Origin: Pyxicephalus adspersus | Lineage: Eukaryota > Chordata > Amphibia > Anura > Pyxicephalidae | DNA length: 64,000 nt | Direction of reading: 5' to 3' | NCBI RefSeq assembly: GCF_032062135.1 | Contig: NC_092862.1 | Coordinates: 49,026,913 to 49,090,912, forward strand | Shown: positions 35,165 to 49,994 of the stretch, in pieces | Numbering within the stretch: position 1 is the stretch's first letter | Layout of the letters: each line of letters begins with the position of its first letter | Translations under genes and position numbers: made by a program | Notes under the pieces: generated by a model | What the model was told of the DNA's origin: nothing | What the model saw: only the letters and a program-made list of their open reading frames with translations | Database searches by the model: none

Positions 35165-36560
35165 ATGAGACCTATACAGCCCACGCTAATAAAAATTTGT
35201 CAATCATTTCTGTTGAAATAGCCCTTGCCTCTTCAATAGCATAAATTGCATGTACCTTAGTCAGCCTTAACCAACCAGAAATGGTGGTAGAATTCCAAAA
35301 CAAAGGAATGGTGCAGCATTCAGGAGAAGCATTGTCGGTGAGGATTCTTGAGTCTATCTCTATATTCCCCTTTTGTTGTGTGATACTTCCCCCACCTCCT
35401 AGATTGTAAGCTCTTCGGGACAGGGTCCTCTCCTCCTCCTGTGTCACTGTCTGTATATGTCTGTCATTTGCAAAAGCCTATTTGATGTACAGTGCTGTGT
35501 AATATGTTGGCGCTATATAAATCCAGTTTATTAATTATAATGTTATTCTCTACCTTGGGTCTCGAGCATTTAACAGACAGACTTCCGCTGTCTCGGGCAA
35601 TGAAAACCCTGTAACCCCTGCAAATACTAATTAGTTCAGACCAAAAAGGGCAATCCCACCAGATAAGAACTAGTCTGCCCACCTCTCGATTGCATCGCCA
35701 ACAAGTGTCAGATCTATCAGAGTACCATTAACCTAGTTTACCTAGGGTGGCATACCATGAATCAATACCTTGTAGCTGGTTTCTGGAATTTTAGTACTAA
35801 TCAAGCACTTTTGCACTCGAATACAAGCATTTTCCCATTAGGAATCAGTAGAAGAAACATCCAGGGTCCTCCCCCACCTTTTCCTGAATCTAGATGGGCT
35901 CCAAAACCCAAGCTCACTCAAGAAAGAAGAAGAAAAGAATACATTATTGAAGTGGTATGATCAAGAGGGCATAAATGTTCAAGAAGGGAAGGTGGAGAGG
36001 ACAAATCTGTCCATGAGCCAATTGACCCAATAAATTGTTGTATCTGAAGATATGACCACTATGTTCTTCCTTGCACCTAATTTTTTAACCTCCCCACATA
36101 AAGTACATTTGTGTGCTTCTCAAATTGGGTGCATACCTGTGTCTTGTACTCACAAAAAAAAATTTCTAGGACAAATTCTATCTGTGCTTTGGAATAGCCT
36201 ATAGTAGCAGTCTTCCACCGAGGAAAGTCTCCATGGGTAACAAAAAACAATCTTTTGATGAACTGAAGAAGGTGTGTATAGTGATTTTCATTAGGAGACA
36301 GGGCAAGCCAAGCATCTATCAAATGAAGTGATTGTAACAGCAGCTTCATTTTTTTTTCAATATTTCGTAGGGAAGAGATGCCATTTGATGTGTCATACAT
36401 GGCGTTCAGTGGGACATTAAAGTTTCCACCAGAACAATCATACCTTGTGCAAAATATCTCAAGGAGGAGATAATCACCTGAGGAAAATGTAGCTGCCTTG
36501 TACCAGGGAAATATACATTCACCATAGTTACCGGCCTCCCTTTCATTTGACATTTCAAAA
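35165..36560 (-). pseudogene. Decayed Tx1-type LINE, minus strand, reverse transcriptase core deleted
   Basis: Read on the minus strand, 36560-36150 gives endonuclease-like sequence. It includes GGNFNVPLNAMYD at about 36430-36390, where the usual Asp of GGDFN is Asn, and SLHLIDAWLALSPNENHYT, with stops and frame changes. Next, 36050-35720 resembles the post-reverse-transcriptase domain. The knuckle CWRCNREVG...CPFW lies at 35703-35640; its expected His is not evident. The catalytic reverse transcriptase between them is missing. The C-terminal tail (TKVHAIYAIEEARAI, KFLLAW) continues at 35350-35172, split from the knuckle by an L2-type tail. It is not coding now. It differs clearly from the intact LINE at 1-3696. 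Confidence 0.8.
35357..35541 (+). mobile_element. L2-type LINE 3' tail inserted in the decayed Tx1-type LINE
   Basis: AGATTGTAAGCTCTTCGGGA, CACTGTCTGTATATGTCTGT and TAATATGTTGGCGCTATATA match the LINE tail at 23741-23875. It ends in a degraded ATTAATTATAAT tail. It is plus-strand, opposite to its host LINE. Confidence 0.85.
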
Positions 36561-36746
36561 AAATAAAACGCCTGCCCGAAATTACAGAATGTGTTGAAAA
36601 ATGTATTCGAAAATTGTAAAGGATTTATTGCTGTCTGTATCTGTGCTATCTATCCTTGATAGAGACCTAACTTTCACACAAAGTAAATGGCCACAGTGGA
36701 CACAGAGTTGAATAAATATAACAAAATAAAAATAATAAAATAAGAC

Positions 36747-36771
36747 TGTGTGTGTGTGTGTGTGTGTGTGT
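36747..36771. repeat. (GT)n microsatellite
   Basis: About 12 uninterrupted TG units after an A/T-rich run. Confidence 0.95.
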
Positions 36772-39700
36772 CACATAATTTGTTGATTGGGGATTTGAGT
36801 CCACCCACGTCAATTGCAATCAATTGTCACATGATATGTCACAGCCCCCATACACAAAGCATGAAATCAAATGCTGTATGTACCTGCTTGCCTGTATTTC
36901 ACCTTTGATTTAAATCTGAGTAAGATTAAAAAACAAACCTTTACACCACATATCAAAAAGAAGAATAGCAATTTAGGCAACTAAGTGGCCAAAGACATTA
37001 CCAACATACTTCAGAGGGTACTCTGGACTGTTAAAGCATTGTAATACATTTATACCACCAGTATTCTGCCAAGGCAATGCCATATACAGCCAATAGCTTC
37101 TAAGTGTAGATTATATGGGTTAAAAAGGGTCAGTTTGTGAAGCTTCTAATACTTGAAAAATCGTAGCTGGACATCCTGTATATCAAGAGATCTGCTCACC
37201 ACACACTAAAATTTAGACACTTTCTTAGCATCCGATACATAATTCTAATGCATGGAATACTTGCAAACATTTTACCTTTAATTACGGTCATTCTCTTTTC
37301 CTGTTTGTTCTGTGTTTAACTGAGCATGTGAATCTCAGTTCCTTTAAACATGTCTGGTGTTTGCAAAAACACAAACAGAAAAATATAGAGTATTTGGCAC
37401 CTAGAGCCATTCACATGCTGCACCTACTGAACTCAGTATTATTTTAAAACTTCTGCATGCAATGGGTACATAGGGTGATGTCACTGTCATGTAATAATCA
37501 CTAAACAGTCCTGATTGTAAATATAAAAAGCATGCAAAATAGCAAATAAACACATCTACAACATAGGCACTATTAATCATATAAATGTATTAAAACACAT
37601 AGGTATTTAAATACATTTTTCATATTTGCAGTTTTGCTGGCACTACATTGGTATGGCAAAATGTTACCAGGGCATGGCCTTCAGGAGTGTCACTGATGTT
37701 TCACAAATCCTGAGAGCATCAATCAACGCTTGACGTGCCTAACTCTATCCATTGCTTTCCAGATTAGCAGAACTCACTCGAATGTGGTATTGAAACCCTA
37801 ACCCAGGGATTTACAGTGCATGGGGTAGGGGTAGAGTGTGCGCAACAAGGGCCCTGACATTCAATTACAGTCTGAAAAACCTCCTTGCGGTGAGTGTGTT
37901 TGATGCGTTGTCAAACTGGTTTTCAGATTTTTCTTATATTACATTAAAAGCATACAATTATAAAAAATTTCAGAACTATTATTAGGAACATTAAAAAATC
38001 ATGGTTTTCACTACATTCGCCACTCTAATTGTTTCAATGTTAGGATAGAGTGAGCATACAAATATTTTATGCCTTCCAAAATAACACATAGGAGGAGTTT
38101 AAATCACATTAAGTAAATATCTTGGTTTCCTTCGCACTTTAAAAATATTTGTAATATTCATTTTTCTCCATGTGGTTGCAGCATTCAGGGATGTGGCTTA
38201 ACGTTCAATTTAAGTCATTTAAAATAATCGGGCTTAAAAGTAAACTTACAGCTGTTTATTCAAGTATTTTTTACACCTTATTTTTATAGTCAGTGTTTTG
38301 CTGATGTTTCTGATTTTCCTTTAAAATAGCACAAAGCTGGTATATTTCTAAAAAATGTAATCTAACGCATTACTGTACATCTCCTAAAAAATTAAGCTTC
38401 ATCTCAGCTTCTGCTTAAAATCATTTTTAGGATTAATGCAATTTTAGGTTCAGACTAATTAAAGTCTACAGAACATTACAGAAAAACAGTGTGAATGTTT
38501 AAAGATTTCTGCAGCTTTCTCAACAGCCAGTGAAAACAAACTGAGAGGCTGTGGATAGATATGATAGAACATTAACTGGAGGCATTATGAACGTTGTAAC
38601 TAATCATGGTGAGTAGGTAAAAAAAGTCTTCAGTGCTGATGCATGAAGTGTGGAAAAAAGGCACTGACAAGGAAAGTAGTCGCGGTAAACAGTGGGAAGT
38701 TAGCCTGTCCAAAGATTTTCACTTTCAAAGCAGAGCTTGTGGTAACGTTGCCCCAGTTCAACTCCAGTTCAGATTCAACTCCAATATATCATTACATTGG
38801 TTACAAAAAGAAATAAAAGGTTTTTGCTGTTTTTCTAAATATGTTTATGTGCCTTGCTAGATTTAATTTCACTCCAAGATAAACAGCATATAAACACCAC
38901 TAAAGTTATCCTGGAAGAAGTTATCCACAGTAAAACAACATGGCTGTTGCTAACAGTAAACTACTATAAAACGACACCATGTACTGAAATAGGAAAAGCC
39001 GCTGAACACTGTTCAGTCTGGTAAAAGAAATCATATTGTGCGGTTTCGTGTCATGTATTGGTGGCACCAATGGCATACTACATCAGAATGCTTATTAGGT
39101 ACCAATAGTGAATCAACATACTGGTATGTAAGAATCTGAATTTGTACTGTTAAAGGGTGATAGTCAACCTTTTTTTCTCAGGAATAGGGGAGTGTACACT
39201 AATTCCTTTGGATTCTCTCCATGTTTGCGGGGTATATTCTGGTGAATATAACTGTATTCAGCAGAATTGAAATGTAAGCTCATTGTCAGACTATAAGGCA
39301 CCCGTGAGACTGACCTGTCTCCTGCCAGAGCACTTGGCTGATGACTGTCACTCTGTCTAGACTACTGGAAAAGGGTAAATTGATACTTGTAATCTATAGT
39401 TTTTTTGTTTGTTATGTATAATAACTATTTTGTATCACTTTTAAGTATATAGGCAGTGGTACTCCTATTTGGCTGATTTAGACAGCCACCCAATGTTTTC
39501 CCATGCCACTATTACTGAAGCTTTTGTGTATAAATTATGTAAAAGAAAACTTTATCCAGTGGCACCTCATACAACCTGTGGTTCCTTTCACCCTCAACAA
39601 GGCCCAGCAAAATCAAAGACGCCCACTGCCAATTTGACAGCTGGGTTCCACTTAGATGTTCAAGAGTGCAGATAACAACACTAGCATAAATGCAGCTTAT

Positions 39701-39904
39701 AAACAGTGTGGGCTTCTTCAAAAGTACATTGAAGATATTTTACACTTAGTATGTATTGGGTATTTTTTGCCCAAATTTAAACATATCCACTAAGCAAAGT
39801 GACCAAACACATTGCTAAGTGAACAGCCTAAACTTCTTTAGTAAATCAACCCCTTGTAATAAATTGTTGATATAATGCATTTTCCTGTCACTTTAATCTC
39901 CATA

Positions 39905-40130
39905 TACAGGTAGTTTCTGAGTTAAGGACACCCCACATATGGACGACTCCTATATAAGAACGAGGCTTCCCTGCTTGCTTGTGTGCAGGATGGAGGCTTG
40001 GTGGGGGGAAGGGGGGAGGTTTGTATGACTTGAGGAAGAAATCTTTTGCTAAACACAGCTGAGGTTGTGGGTGATCTTAAAGACTGAGCAACCTCTTCTA
40101 ACTCTTTAATAACCAAGGCAAACTAACAGC
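39905..40130 (-). mobile_element. Family D inverted-repeat element, half copy
   Basis: TACAGGTAGTTTCTGAGTTA, GGACGACTCCTATATAAGAA, CTTGTGTGCAGGAT and AACTCTTTAATAACCAAGGC match the reverse complement of the right part of the copy at 63717-63994. An extra 30-base segment sits near 40050. TA is present at the outer end. Confidence 0.75.
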
Positions 40131-43100
40131 TTGCTCCAAAAGTTAATGAATGTCTAGGAATTTTTTTTGTTTCCCTTGTTTGTGATTAACTCACAGTGAG
40201 GTTTTTTTTACAGTAACTGACACCAGGCTGCCTAATAATATGTTGATGTTGACAATACTACCTGTATTGTAAGTTAAATTAAATTACTTAGCAATGGTAT
40301 CAACATAATAGCTTTCCTCCAATCGCAGTTCTCTCTTTTAGCAGAGAACACTGTTGGGCAAGAACACAACAAAGTCATCAATTTCAGCATTTGGGTTTTT
40401 TTTTAATATTTGGTATACCCTACATTTGTACTTTTCTAATACTATCTAGGGTTAACGGGGTACAATTCTTCGCTCTTGAAGACGTGATCACATGACAACT
40501 ATTTCTGTTGTAAATAATTTTGTTTATCCAGTTTTTTCACTGTCTCAGTCAGCCATGAACAGAGGTCTAGACAGTTTAGGACTGTTGAAACAACTTTATT
40601 CTTTCTAGTTACCATAGTTCCAGAGGCAAACAATACTTATCATGTTTCTCCTAATATCACTATGTAGCCATTTTAGCTTGGGGATGGAGGACAAACAATG
40701 CATATTCCATTTCATAAACAAGTTAAAAAATGTCCCTTTTAAACAAATTGACCTACACATATTAAATTTCAGGTCACGTAGCAAAAGCTGTTCACATGTG
40801 TTTTAACAAAATGTACTATAAACAATATATTTTATACAAATCTTCCATTAGGCTCCACCAACAGAAAAATGCATTAACACAAGCATTATCATTTTACAGC
40901 CCCTGAATAGAAATGTGCATTTCACTGCTGTTTTCACTGCCAGATAAGCAATTACTGTTCATCATGACCAATTCATTTGAGACTTCCACAGCCTTCCTAG
41001 ACAGAGTCAGTTTTAGTGAGCAATCCTTTGGTGCATTTCCCTGTTTGATTCCAGCTCTCCTGGGTTTTGGTACATTTGTAGAAATCTTCTATTCTTGCTA
41101 TCCCTTGATTTAGTCTTGCACAGATAGAAAACAGTTGTATTTATGGACAATAACCCAACAAGATGCCTGGTATTACCTTCTTAGACAAAATAAAATCTTT
41201 TTCTGTGCACTGTGCTCTGATGATGACTTCACTTTCTTTACTTAAAATCGAATTGTTCCCATTTTTTACCACCGACATTTTACCCTGGTCTATTTCCCGG
41301 GATCAGGGTGCCCTCTTGCCATTTTAGTTGGCAAGGTTGGAATGTATGGTATGCCAACAATGTAAATTCAGTTGCACAGTGTGGGACCTGGCTCTGACGG
41401 TGGGTTTTAGCAAAGAAGGGGGTGAAATCAAGACTTTAGCAGAAAAAAAATAAGAGAATGGAAGGGACATACATAAAGAGTCCATTTAGAAAAATATTGC
41501 TTGTTTCTGCACTGGGTCCCTGGTACTTGTGGCATTACCAACAAATAAATGGACACATATTATTTGTACAAAAAAGACAATCCTAGCCAAAATAAAAGAC
41601 AAAGTGTAGTAAATTGGTAAAACTATTTTTTTTTTTGCTGTCAGTGTCCCTACTGCAAGATCTCTTTATTCCTGATTTGAAACAGCTGTTTTTACATGTG
41701 GCATTTACAACTGACTTCTGTCTTGGTGACGATGGAATATAGGATAAATACAAAAAGTCAAATTTCTTCAGTGGGGATATCCCAATAGTTCTAACCCTTA
41801 CAGACTTTTTTTAAAACTAAATGAACTTTTTTTATTTTTTTAGATACACTTAAATTATTACTTACAAGCATATCAATATACAGAATAATAATGTGCGGTT
41901 CTAGCTACTGAAGGGTATGGTTCTATACAATTCAGAGCAATGACACTGTATATCAGGGTAAACATGTGGACTGTAAATAAACAAAGGACTGTAAACATTA
42001 CATTACTTCGTCTGTAATATGGGACTGTAATGCTTGTGCTAGACAACTATTTTTTTGTAAAATGAGATGAATACATAAAAGTTGTAATCTGATAATATCA
42101 TTTATTAGGTTCACTAATGAGACAATGTCATTCGAGAACACATTTCCTTTTGCCTAAATTAAAGAAGGAAAAAAGAATTGAAAGTATGAATACGTATACC
42201 GGGGATACCAGAGGCAGACATGGATTTTACATGGAAGAGCAGCATGCAGGTCAAATGATAATGTGTAATGACATCTGCTCCCAATAACATCTGCTCCTAA
42301 TATCAGATCAACTGATGGATGTTCTAAAGCATCTTACCCAAAACACATAATGGATCCAAAGAAAATAATTTTAATGTATACTGGCCATGGGTATGAATAT
42401 AATGTTGTGTTTTATTTTCACCTTCAGAAGAAAAGGTTCAAATCAATACTGCAGAGTATTTTTGTAGGACAATTATATCCACAGATATTTAAGGCTGATT
42501 TACCAGGCAATCGCAACAGATATGGTCTTGGGTTTAGAAATCTAAAGGGAGGTTTGGTATTTTTCTGGCATAAACTTGGGAAACTACCAATGTAAAGGCA
42601 GTACAGTTCAGGAAAACTTGTTGGAACTGTGTATAAAATCCAGTCTTGCTAAAAACTTTAAAGGGATGTGTAAATATTTTACAATTTAATATATATATTG
42701 CCTTTGTATTTAAAAAATATGGAGTTAATTCACTTAAAAAAAACTTCAAAAGGAGATCTGTTTAGAGAGCTCACAAGAAAACTGATTAACACTAGCGCTG
42801 AACACACCATCTTTTGGAGAACGCTAATCATTTCAGACAGAAGCATCAGAGGAACCAAGACAAACATCAGACTTTGGTTTTCTCCCAGAAGAAACACAAA
42901 TTCACATATCAATGGACAGCCTCTGCTTGCTTTTGCTGGCACATGCTTTATACTGTGTCGGTTTAACAAAATATATTTCAGACTTCCCTAATGCACTTAT
43001 TGGTCAGACAAAACACCTATAGACTAAGGAAAACATTTTATAGACCACACGTATTTGTGTAGGATGTGTATAAAGAATTGACTGAACTATTCCTGTTGAG

Positions 43101-43577
43101 TTAAGTTTATGTAGGTCCCACGTCACATCAATCTTACATTAGAACTTGACAAGTCCTCAAGGAACAATACCCGGACTAGTCGTCTCTCATGTTAAAACTT
43201 TACGGTACATTTTGCCAGAATCCACGTAATCCGTCAGCAACTACAGTTGGCTGTGGAAATATCCACAGAGATTCCCTGAGCTATTACAGCAGTGCTGTCA
43301 TTTAGTTGCAGGAGTGCAACAGGTTAAAATCATTACTCATCTCTCATCATAGTTTTGCGTTGTTTTACATCATTGGGTGATTGATCATAAAGTATTTCAT
43401 GCAATCTGGTTGGAGACTTAAAAACGAGAAAGAGAGTGGTCGCCAACCTCCACCTCTTTTGTACCATACTAAGTCCCAACCTTTTTTCAACTTCAATAAA
43501 AGGCTTTTCTGATATTTTTCCACTAATTAGTATACCAAAACTATTCTCAGAAAGGGTTTCAGTAAATTTAAAGTGAA

Positions 43578-43688
43578 CCAGGGTGATCCAGCAAATCTGG
43601 AACTTATCAGGATTGAAAACATTTGCTAACAAATAGTAAATGACCTTTAAGAAATCCATTTCAGGTTTGCTGAATCACCCAGGTTGGC
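43578..43688 (+). repeat. Family B element, inner part
   Basis: GGGTGATCCAGCAAATCTGG, GATTGAAAACATTTGCTAAC and TTTCAGGTTTGCTGAATCAC are the inner arms and core of the family. The outer ends are lost. Confidence 0.8.
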
Positions 43689-46600
43689 TGGACCAGTAAC
43701 CTGAAAGTTCTCAACAAACTGATAAGATCATCATTCTGTTCTCTCCTCCAGTCATTATGTTCCTTGCTAGCACATCAGGGGCTGGAAAAGCTTGACAAGC
43801 CCAATATTTCTCTTTGCTCCCCTAGTCTCCTATCCCTGTCTATACTTGCTAAATTAATAAATAAAAATAATAAATAAAAAATATAAAATGTTCTGTTTCT
43901 GAAAACAGTGGGTGGAAGGTGTATACACTGTACTATGACAGTAAAGTAAGGACGCAGCACCTGTCCCAACAGAACTTTTAAGGCTTTTAGGGTACAAGCG
44001 TCAATAAACTGTGCTGAGAACCAAAGAAACAAAACATCATTCTGTGCACCCTGTCAGCCTCAAATTAATGTGATTTTTGGAGACTCAGTCGGTGCCGCTG
44101 CTTTCATTTATTTTATGCAGCCTTTTAGGGAACAGGAACTAGCAAAATAAACAATGGTTTGGACTTCTGGTTAAATATCAATTCTTTTGAAAATACACAA
44201 AATACATTCTAGCATTCTGTATCTGCAGCCTTTTTTAACCACATATTAAATAACCTGCTTTACTTTGGTTTATTTTAAAATGTGTTTTCTTTGGCTCAGA
44301 CCTCATTAGTTAGCCTACTTGGTTATGCCAGCTGGATCTCGAGGAACCTCTATCTCATTCTCTGGGTCTTTCATTATCTCATTGCTGGTGGAATTAAGAA
44401 CAGAAATATGTTTTGGCATCTCTCAGAGCCAAACTCACTCAAGGTTTCTCTCGGTCGGGGGAATGGCAATCAACATGTGGTTTGTGTGATACTTAGGAAG
44501 AGGCCAGAAAACACAGCTCCACTAAAAGTCACCTACACCATAACAGAAATCAAATGTGAAGGTTAATGGTACACATTGTAACATAAAATATAGAATGCTT
44601 CGGTGCTGTCTGAAAATGATTCATTATAAGTGTTGATAAACATTCTTTTACACCATAATCATTTTCTGCTATCTACATTACTTAAACTGCAAAGGCAACA
44701 TTGAAAAGTGACTGAGTGAGCAACACTGCCCTCTGCCAACCTTATAGATACTTTAATTGTACAGAAAATCTCTTGTCAAAGAATAGCAAAGTAATCCGAT
44801 AAGTAATTAGAGATAATTGCTCATTGGATGATATTTAGTTTGCTGAATTTGTAATACTTTATTGCTATGTTTTGTTTTGTTTTTTTGTTTTTTTTTCATT
44901 AAATATGGTTTTCAACCCTTTTTTTCAGTACTGCTGATCTCTGCTTCATTCCCTTAGGTCACTTGATGTCCACATGTACTTGGGTGGCCATCATTATCGA
45001 ATAGCTCTAAGCTGTACTATATTCAGTAAAACTATATTAGTTTTGTTGGCACTGCAGCATCCCTTACAGCAGAAGCAAAATCAGCGTGTAAACAAACTCT
45101 GGAATGCTTTAGTATCTGGGAGTTATCTTCTTTTTACAAAGAAGGGATAAATGTGGCTATAGTACCATCCAATCATTTCTAAGAAGGTGCCCTCTCCTTT
45201 CCAAAAAGAGGACCACAAAAAATAACTCTGGATGTCTGGCAGAGAGCAAGGAAGTGAGATCACATACCCAATGGACCCAATACCTGCTCTGAGCACTTCT
45301 GCTCATACAGATACCACATGACAGCTGTTTGCAAACATTTTATCAACTTAACAGGTCATTTCATTGCAGGGGTCATTAGGGGTCCAATAAGTGAACTTGT
45401 CACTGCACAATACAATCACATATAAAGGTAACCAGTAAGTGGATGGAGAAAAGAAAGAGGTTAACATAACTTTTAATGTAATTTACTTTGTATAGTCTGT
45501 ACTTATAACTTGTCTTGTGAAATGTCAACAGGACAGAAAAAAACATGATTTGTTTTTGTGTATTAGATGGTCTTTGTATAAAGTATTCAATCAATACACT
45601 TCATTCTTTGCATGAAAATTTCTGAGCCTCAACCCTTTTTCTTTTCTCCATCCACTTAATTATTTAATACTATCTAGAGGTTGCTCACCTTCAAAATAAT
45701 CCTACACAAAGGTAACCAGCCCTTATTTGGTGATAATAAAGTCAACTAAAATATTAAAACTGCCAGATTCAAAATATTAGGGCAACCTGAGCATTTTAAA
45801 ATTCTATTACCATGAGGATATATTTTTTTACAGTTACTAAGTTTTGAATGTTGCTGTTTATTATGCTGGTGTTTGAAGTCTGTATATTGTTGCATCCTGT
45901 TTATATCCAGACAAACTTTTATTTGTTCACCAAAATTTGTTTGTGGTTTTCATAAATTCCAACAATAAACATATATCTATCAAACGATTTGTAATTCTTT
46001 GCACAGTATTCTGTTTAGAAGTATAATCCAAAGGTATTTGCCAGGAATAGACTAACATCTTGTTGTTTTAAGTCAAGAAACTTGGAAGGTTAGTAAGAAA
46101 CAAACTGTCAACTAACCACTAATTGAATTTCAGAATATGACTCACATCTCAGAAATTTCCCAGAATTTAATCACAGTCCACCCAGAAAGATCAATTAGAA
46201 AGCAGACCTCCAGTTTGTTAGGATTCTCTGCAGAACACAGGGAGGTGCTAGCTGCTTCACTGCTCAGGTTTTATGAATGGACAAAGATGTAATTTAGAAA
46301 ACGGAGATAAAAGTAATCTAGCAAAATCATTTGACACTTCCTCCAGCTTTTAAATACATTTGTAAAAACCCTGTAAAGAGAATCATTATGAACCAATATT
46401 ACAGTATATACAAGCTAAAATCAAAACTGCCAGATTGTTCGTACAGTACAAACAACTCAATGAGTTAAACTGTCTAATAAATCTGATGTACCATCATTAC
46501 CATCTGAAAACGAGTTAGTGTTTCCTCTCTGCAGTAACCTCTAGTGATAGTGACTTTGCATTACTAAATAATAATGTAGCGCAGTAAATTTTAAAAACAA

Positions 46601-46756
46601 GCAGTCAAGCTTCTTCCTTTTTAAGCTACCCATTACCCAACCTAGGGTTGAAGAGTTGAGATTATGTAAATTTATTAAAAATAAAAATAAAGGTAAACTA
46701 GAGGGATAGTAACAATGCTACCTGTGCCATATTGTGTATAGTCTATGCTTCTATGC

Positions 46757-46787
<31 letters not shown>

Positions 46788-46868
46788 AATATATATATTA
46801 TATATATAAATAAATATATATTATATTTATTATGTATATTACTATAATATATATATAGTATATTGTTG
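46757..46868. repeat. (CA)n followed by an AT-rich TATATAAA array
   Basis: About 13 CA units (46757-46783) lead into roughly 85 bases made only of A and T. Confidence 0.95.
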
Positions 46869-46958
46869 CATGACAGCATTAAAAAAAAAATTTTCATTTG
46901 AATTATGTATTGAACCTAAAGATTTAGGATTTAGTCTAAATTGCTGAATTGGAAAATT

Positions 46959-47006
<48 letters not shown>
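46959..47006. repeat. (AC)n(AT)n microsatellite
   Basis: Four or five AC units followed by about 19 AT units. Confidence 0.95.
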
Positions 47007-47007
<1 letters not shown>

Positions 47008-49312
47008 GTGTAGGTATTGATTTGAAAAGGAGCAATGCTTCCGAGCAGTCTAGTGTAATGTCTAGTGTCTAGTGTAATGTATGACTATCTCCTGAAGCAT
47101 GAACCTGATGCCTAATGTTCACTAAAAAGGGCTGGGGAAAATGCTGCCCATAGTTTTTGATCATTTACTGTTGTGTGTCTGCAGCCTCTGACAAGTTTCC
47201 GTAGCACTATATTTATGTGTGGCACTTTGGTCAGTGAAAACACTTGAAGAACCCTATAGAACAAGAAAGTTGACCATCACTGACCTATAGGTTCACAAGG
47301 TTTGCTCCATTGAGGACCTTTATTATTCAAACCTTTTGCTAAACAAAGATATAGCCAAAAAAAATGGTGTTTTTAGAGTGTACTATGACTAAGTCCCAAG
47401 ATCCTAACATCCCCGCCACACCCTCACTTTTTCTTTATGTATCTTTGACACTTTGCAGGTGCCACTGTGGATACATTTGGCAGAATTTCAATTATCTCCA
47501 GTAATTTTCCCACAATTTACTCTTTGATATTTATCCTTTATTGGTGGTAAAAAAAACTCCTGGAGAGGATTTATTTCCACTGTTTATATGCTCTATTTTT
47601 TAATAAATATATTAAATAATGGAGTTTATGTGTCCTTTGTTAATAAAAACATATTCTGGAAGGCACCAGTGAAAAATTCTATGTCATTCCAAAGGGTTTG
47701 CAAACACTTTTTTTGCAAGTATATTAGCTGTTCAGTTCTTACATCACTAAAACATAATTTCATTTTATATACACAGAAACAACTGAGAGAATATATTTAC
47801 TGTTTTGCCCCCCTCTTTGGTAATGAAATGCGATGTGTGACTGTTTTCTATAGTTTTGAATTTATATACCTTCAATGTAAAGGAGCAATACAAACTCTCC
47901 TCAACACTAGTGAAAGAGGGTTGGACCTATATTACAGCAGCAAATATAAATATCTGGTCATTGACAATATTCCTTAGCAGTTTAGCCACTTAAAAGCTCT
48001 TTGAAGGTGTAGGTATTAAATATTTGATGAACTGCATATGGCTAAATGATAACACCATTTACTCTTTTGCTGTAAAAGCAGCACTAGGCACTTCCGTATT
48101 GCCATCTTTAGCTCAGATGATTTGCACTAAAGAAATTTGTACTCAACATATTCTGCACTCTGCTTACATATATAATTGACTAATATTGCTAGGGCAAACT
48201 AAAATACTTTCCTGGTTTGGATAATAAAAAGAAGAACTAATTAGTACTGTAATATAAAATGTTCCCGTGTAAAACCTAAAATTTAGACAAAATGATAATT
48301 TTATGTAAATGACATTTTTATCCTAATTAATTCCCAAACATTATATTTTTTATTGGACAGTAATTTGCCCAATTATTATTCTGAGTCAGGGACTGGCTAT
48401 CACAATCGACAGTTAGTAAATGGTGCGACCTTCTATTGCACCCTCGTCATAGATAAAGATGGCAGGCGCGCTGTACAGTCTGTCTGTCTGATATGTGACC
48501 TTGGATGTCTTAAAGTTTTAAGGCGATCCCTTAAATCAACGTATAATTAGCTTTGAAGTCTCTGTATGTTGGTCCCAGTAAAATACCTTCTTGATAGTAT
48601 ATGCTTTATTGGTCTTGAATGTGAATATATTGTGAAAAACACAGACCAATATGCAATTAGGTATAGAACTTCATCTATTCTATGGAAAGTATAAATCATA
48701 TTTCTTTGCTCAGCAGATTCTTCCTTCAGCACTAATACATCCCAAGCCGCTTGTCCTCGGCATGCAAGACCAATCAATATACAGATTTCTAAAGAAAGTA
48801 ACAAGTAATTACCCTGTAATGCACAAAACATTTCAGAAACTGGCAGATGTACCAAACTGTCTTTCATAAGCTATTTATGAGTATAACAATCCCCTCCACC
48901 CCCATGTCAACACAAGATGACAAATGCTATGCTGCAATGCTAAACAATCAGAATGATGTACTTAGGAATACTCCATGGTCTATCCGGCACTAGAACACTA
49001 CATTAAACAACTAATTTACATAATTATAAAGAGGGTTGTAAACAATTAAATAAATTAAATAGCAAGTGCTTGAAAGTGCTTGAAAAAAGACTGACTATGT
49101 TATTATATTTTAGTGCTGGCTCCTTCATTGCTGATTATTGGGACTGCTTGGCCATTGGGCCCCTTATTGGTCAAGGAAAACACCAGGTGCTTACCTGTAT
49201 AACATAATGTCTGGAAGAAACAGAAAACTTTTTTATTCATAATGTGAAACTATAGCTTTCTGCACAGGACCCAGAGCTAATAAAAAATTAAAACTCTTTA
49301 CTATACAGTTTA

Positions 49313-49520
49313 GGCCTGATTTCCACAACTGGAGAGGATACACATTTATCAGTGAATCTAGGTCTAGCAAACCTGGAAAAAGTCTGGTCCAGGATTGAAA
49401 ACATTTGCTAACAAATAACAAATGACTTTTAATAAATCTATTCCAGGTTTGCTGGATCACCCAGTTTCATTGCTGAAGGTGTATCTTCTCCAGCCTTAGA
49501 AAGCTTAAAGAAATCAGGCC
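49313..49520. mobile_element. Family B inverted-repeat element, nearly complete
   Basis: It runs from GGCCTGATTTCCACAACTGG to TTAAAGAAATCAGGCC, with both arms and the core GAAAACATTTGCTAACAAAT. It has a deletion in the left outer arm compared with 10173-10395. Confidence 0.85.
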
Positions 49521-49994
49521 CTATGTGTGACTAGTGAAAAATGACTCTTGGTAATTACCGTAACAAGTATTGTAAAGATTAAATAAAGGTTTTAGCAGTA
49601 TCCATATGTCAGACAGTAATACTGGACACAACACAGTATACAAGATTGTTGTCAGTGATGGAGATGCTGTACATCAACATATATACTTCAAGCTCTGAAA
49701 TATGCTAAACTAAAAAAAACAACCTGAACATTTACAACTCCCTAATCCGAAAACCCTAAGTCCTGCTTTATCTAACAATTGCAGCTAGTTATACATCACT
49801 AGCACTCTCACAGGGAAGGAAGAAGAATCCTCCATACCAGTACAATTTTTCTTGACTTCTAGAGGCTAAAAGAATTAGTGAGAAAGCCAAGGGAAGGCAA
49901 AGTATAAGCTGCTGGTGGAGTTGTTATTAAAGTGAACCTGTGGCTTTGCTCTGCATGGACTAAGCAGAAGTTACACATGTGCAATAATTGTCAT

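Noticed and set aside
36077..36553. 158-codon minus-strand ORF as a host gene
   Set aside because: Its readable part is Tx1-type endonuclease sequence that drifts out of frame. It belongs to the decayed LINE.
47588..47977. 129-codon plus-strand ORF in AT-rich sequence
   Set aside because: There is no domain, no splice-site context, and the composition is like its flanks.
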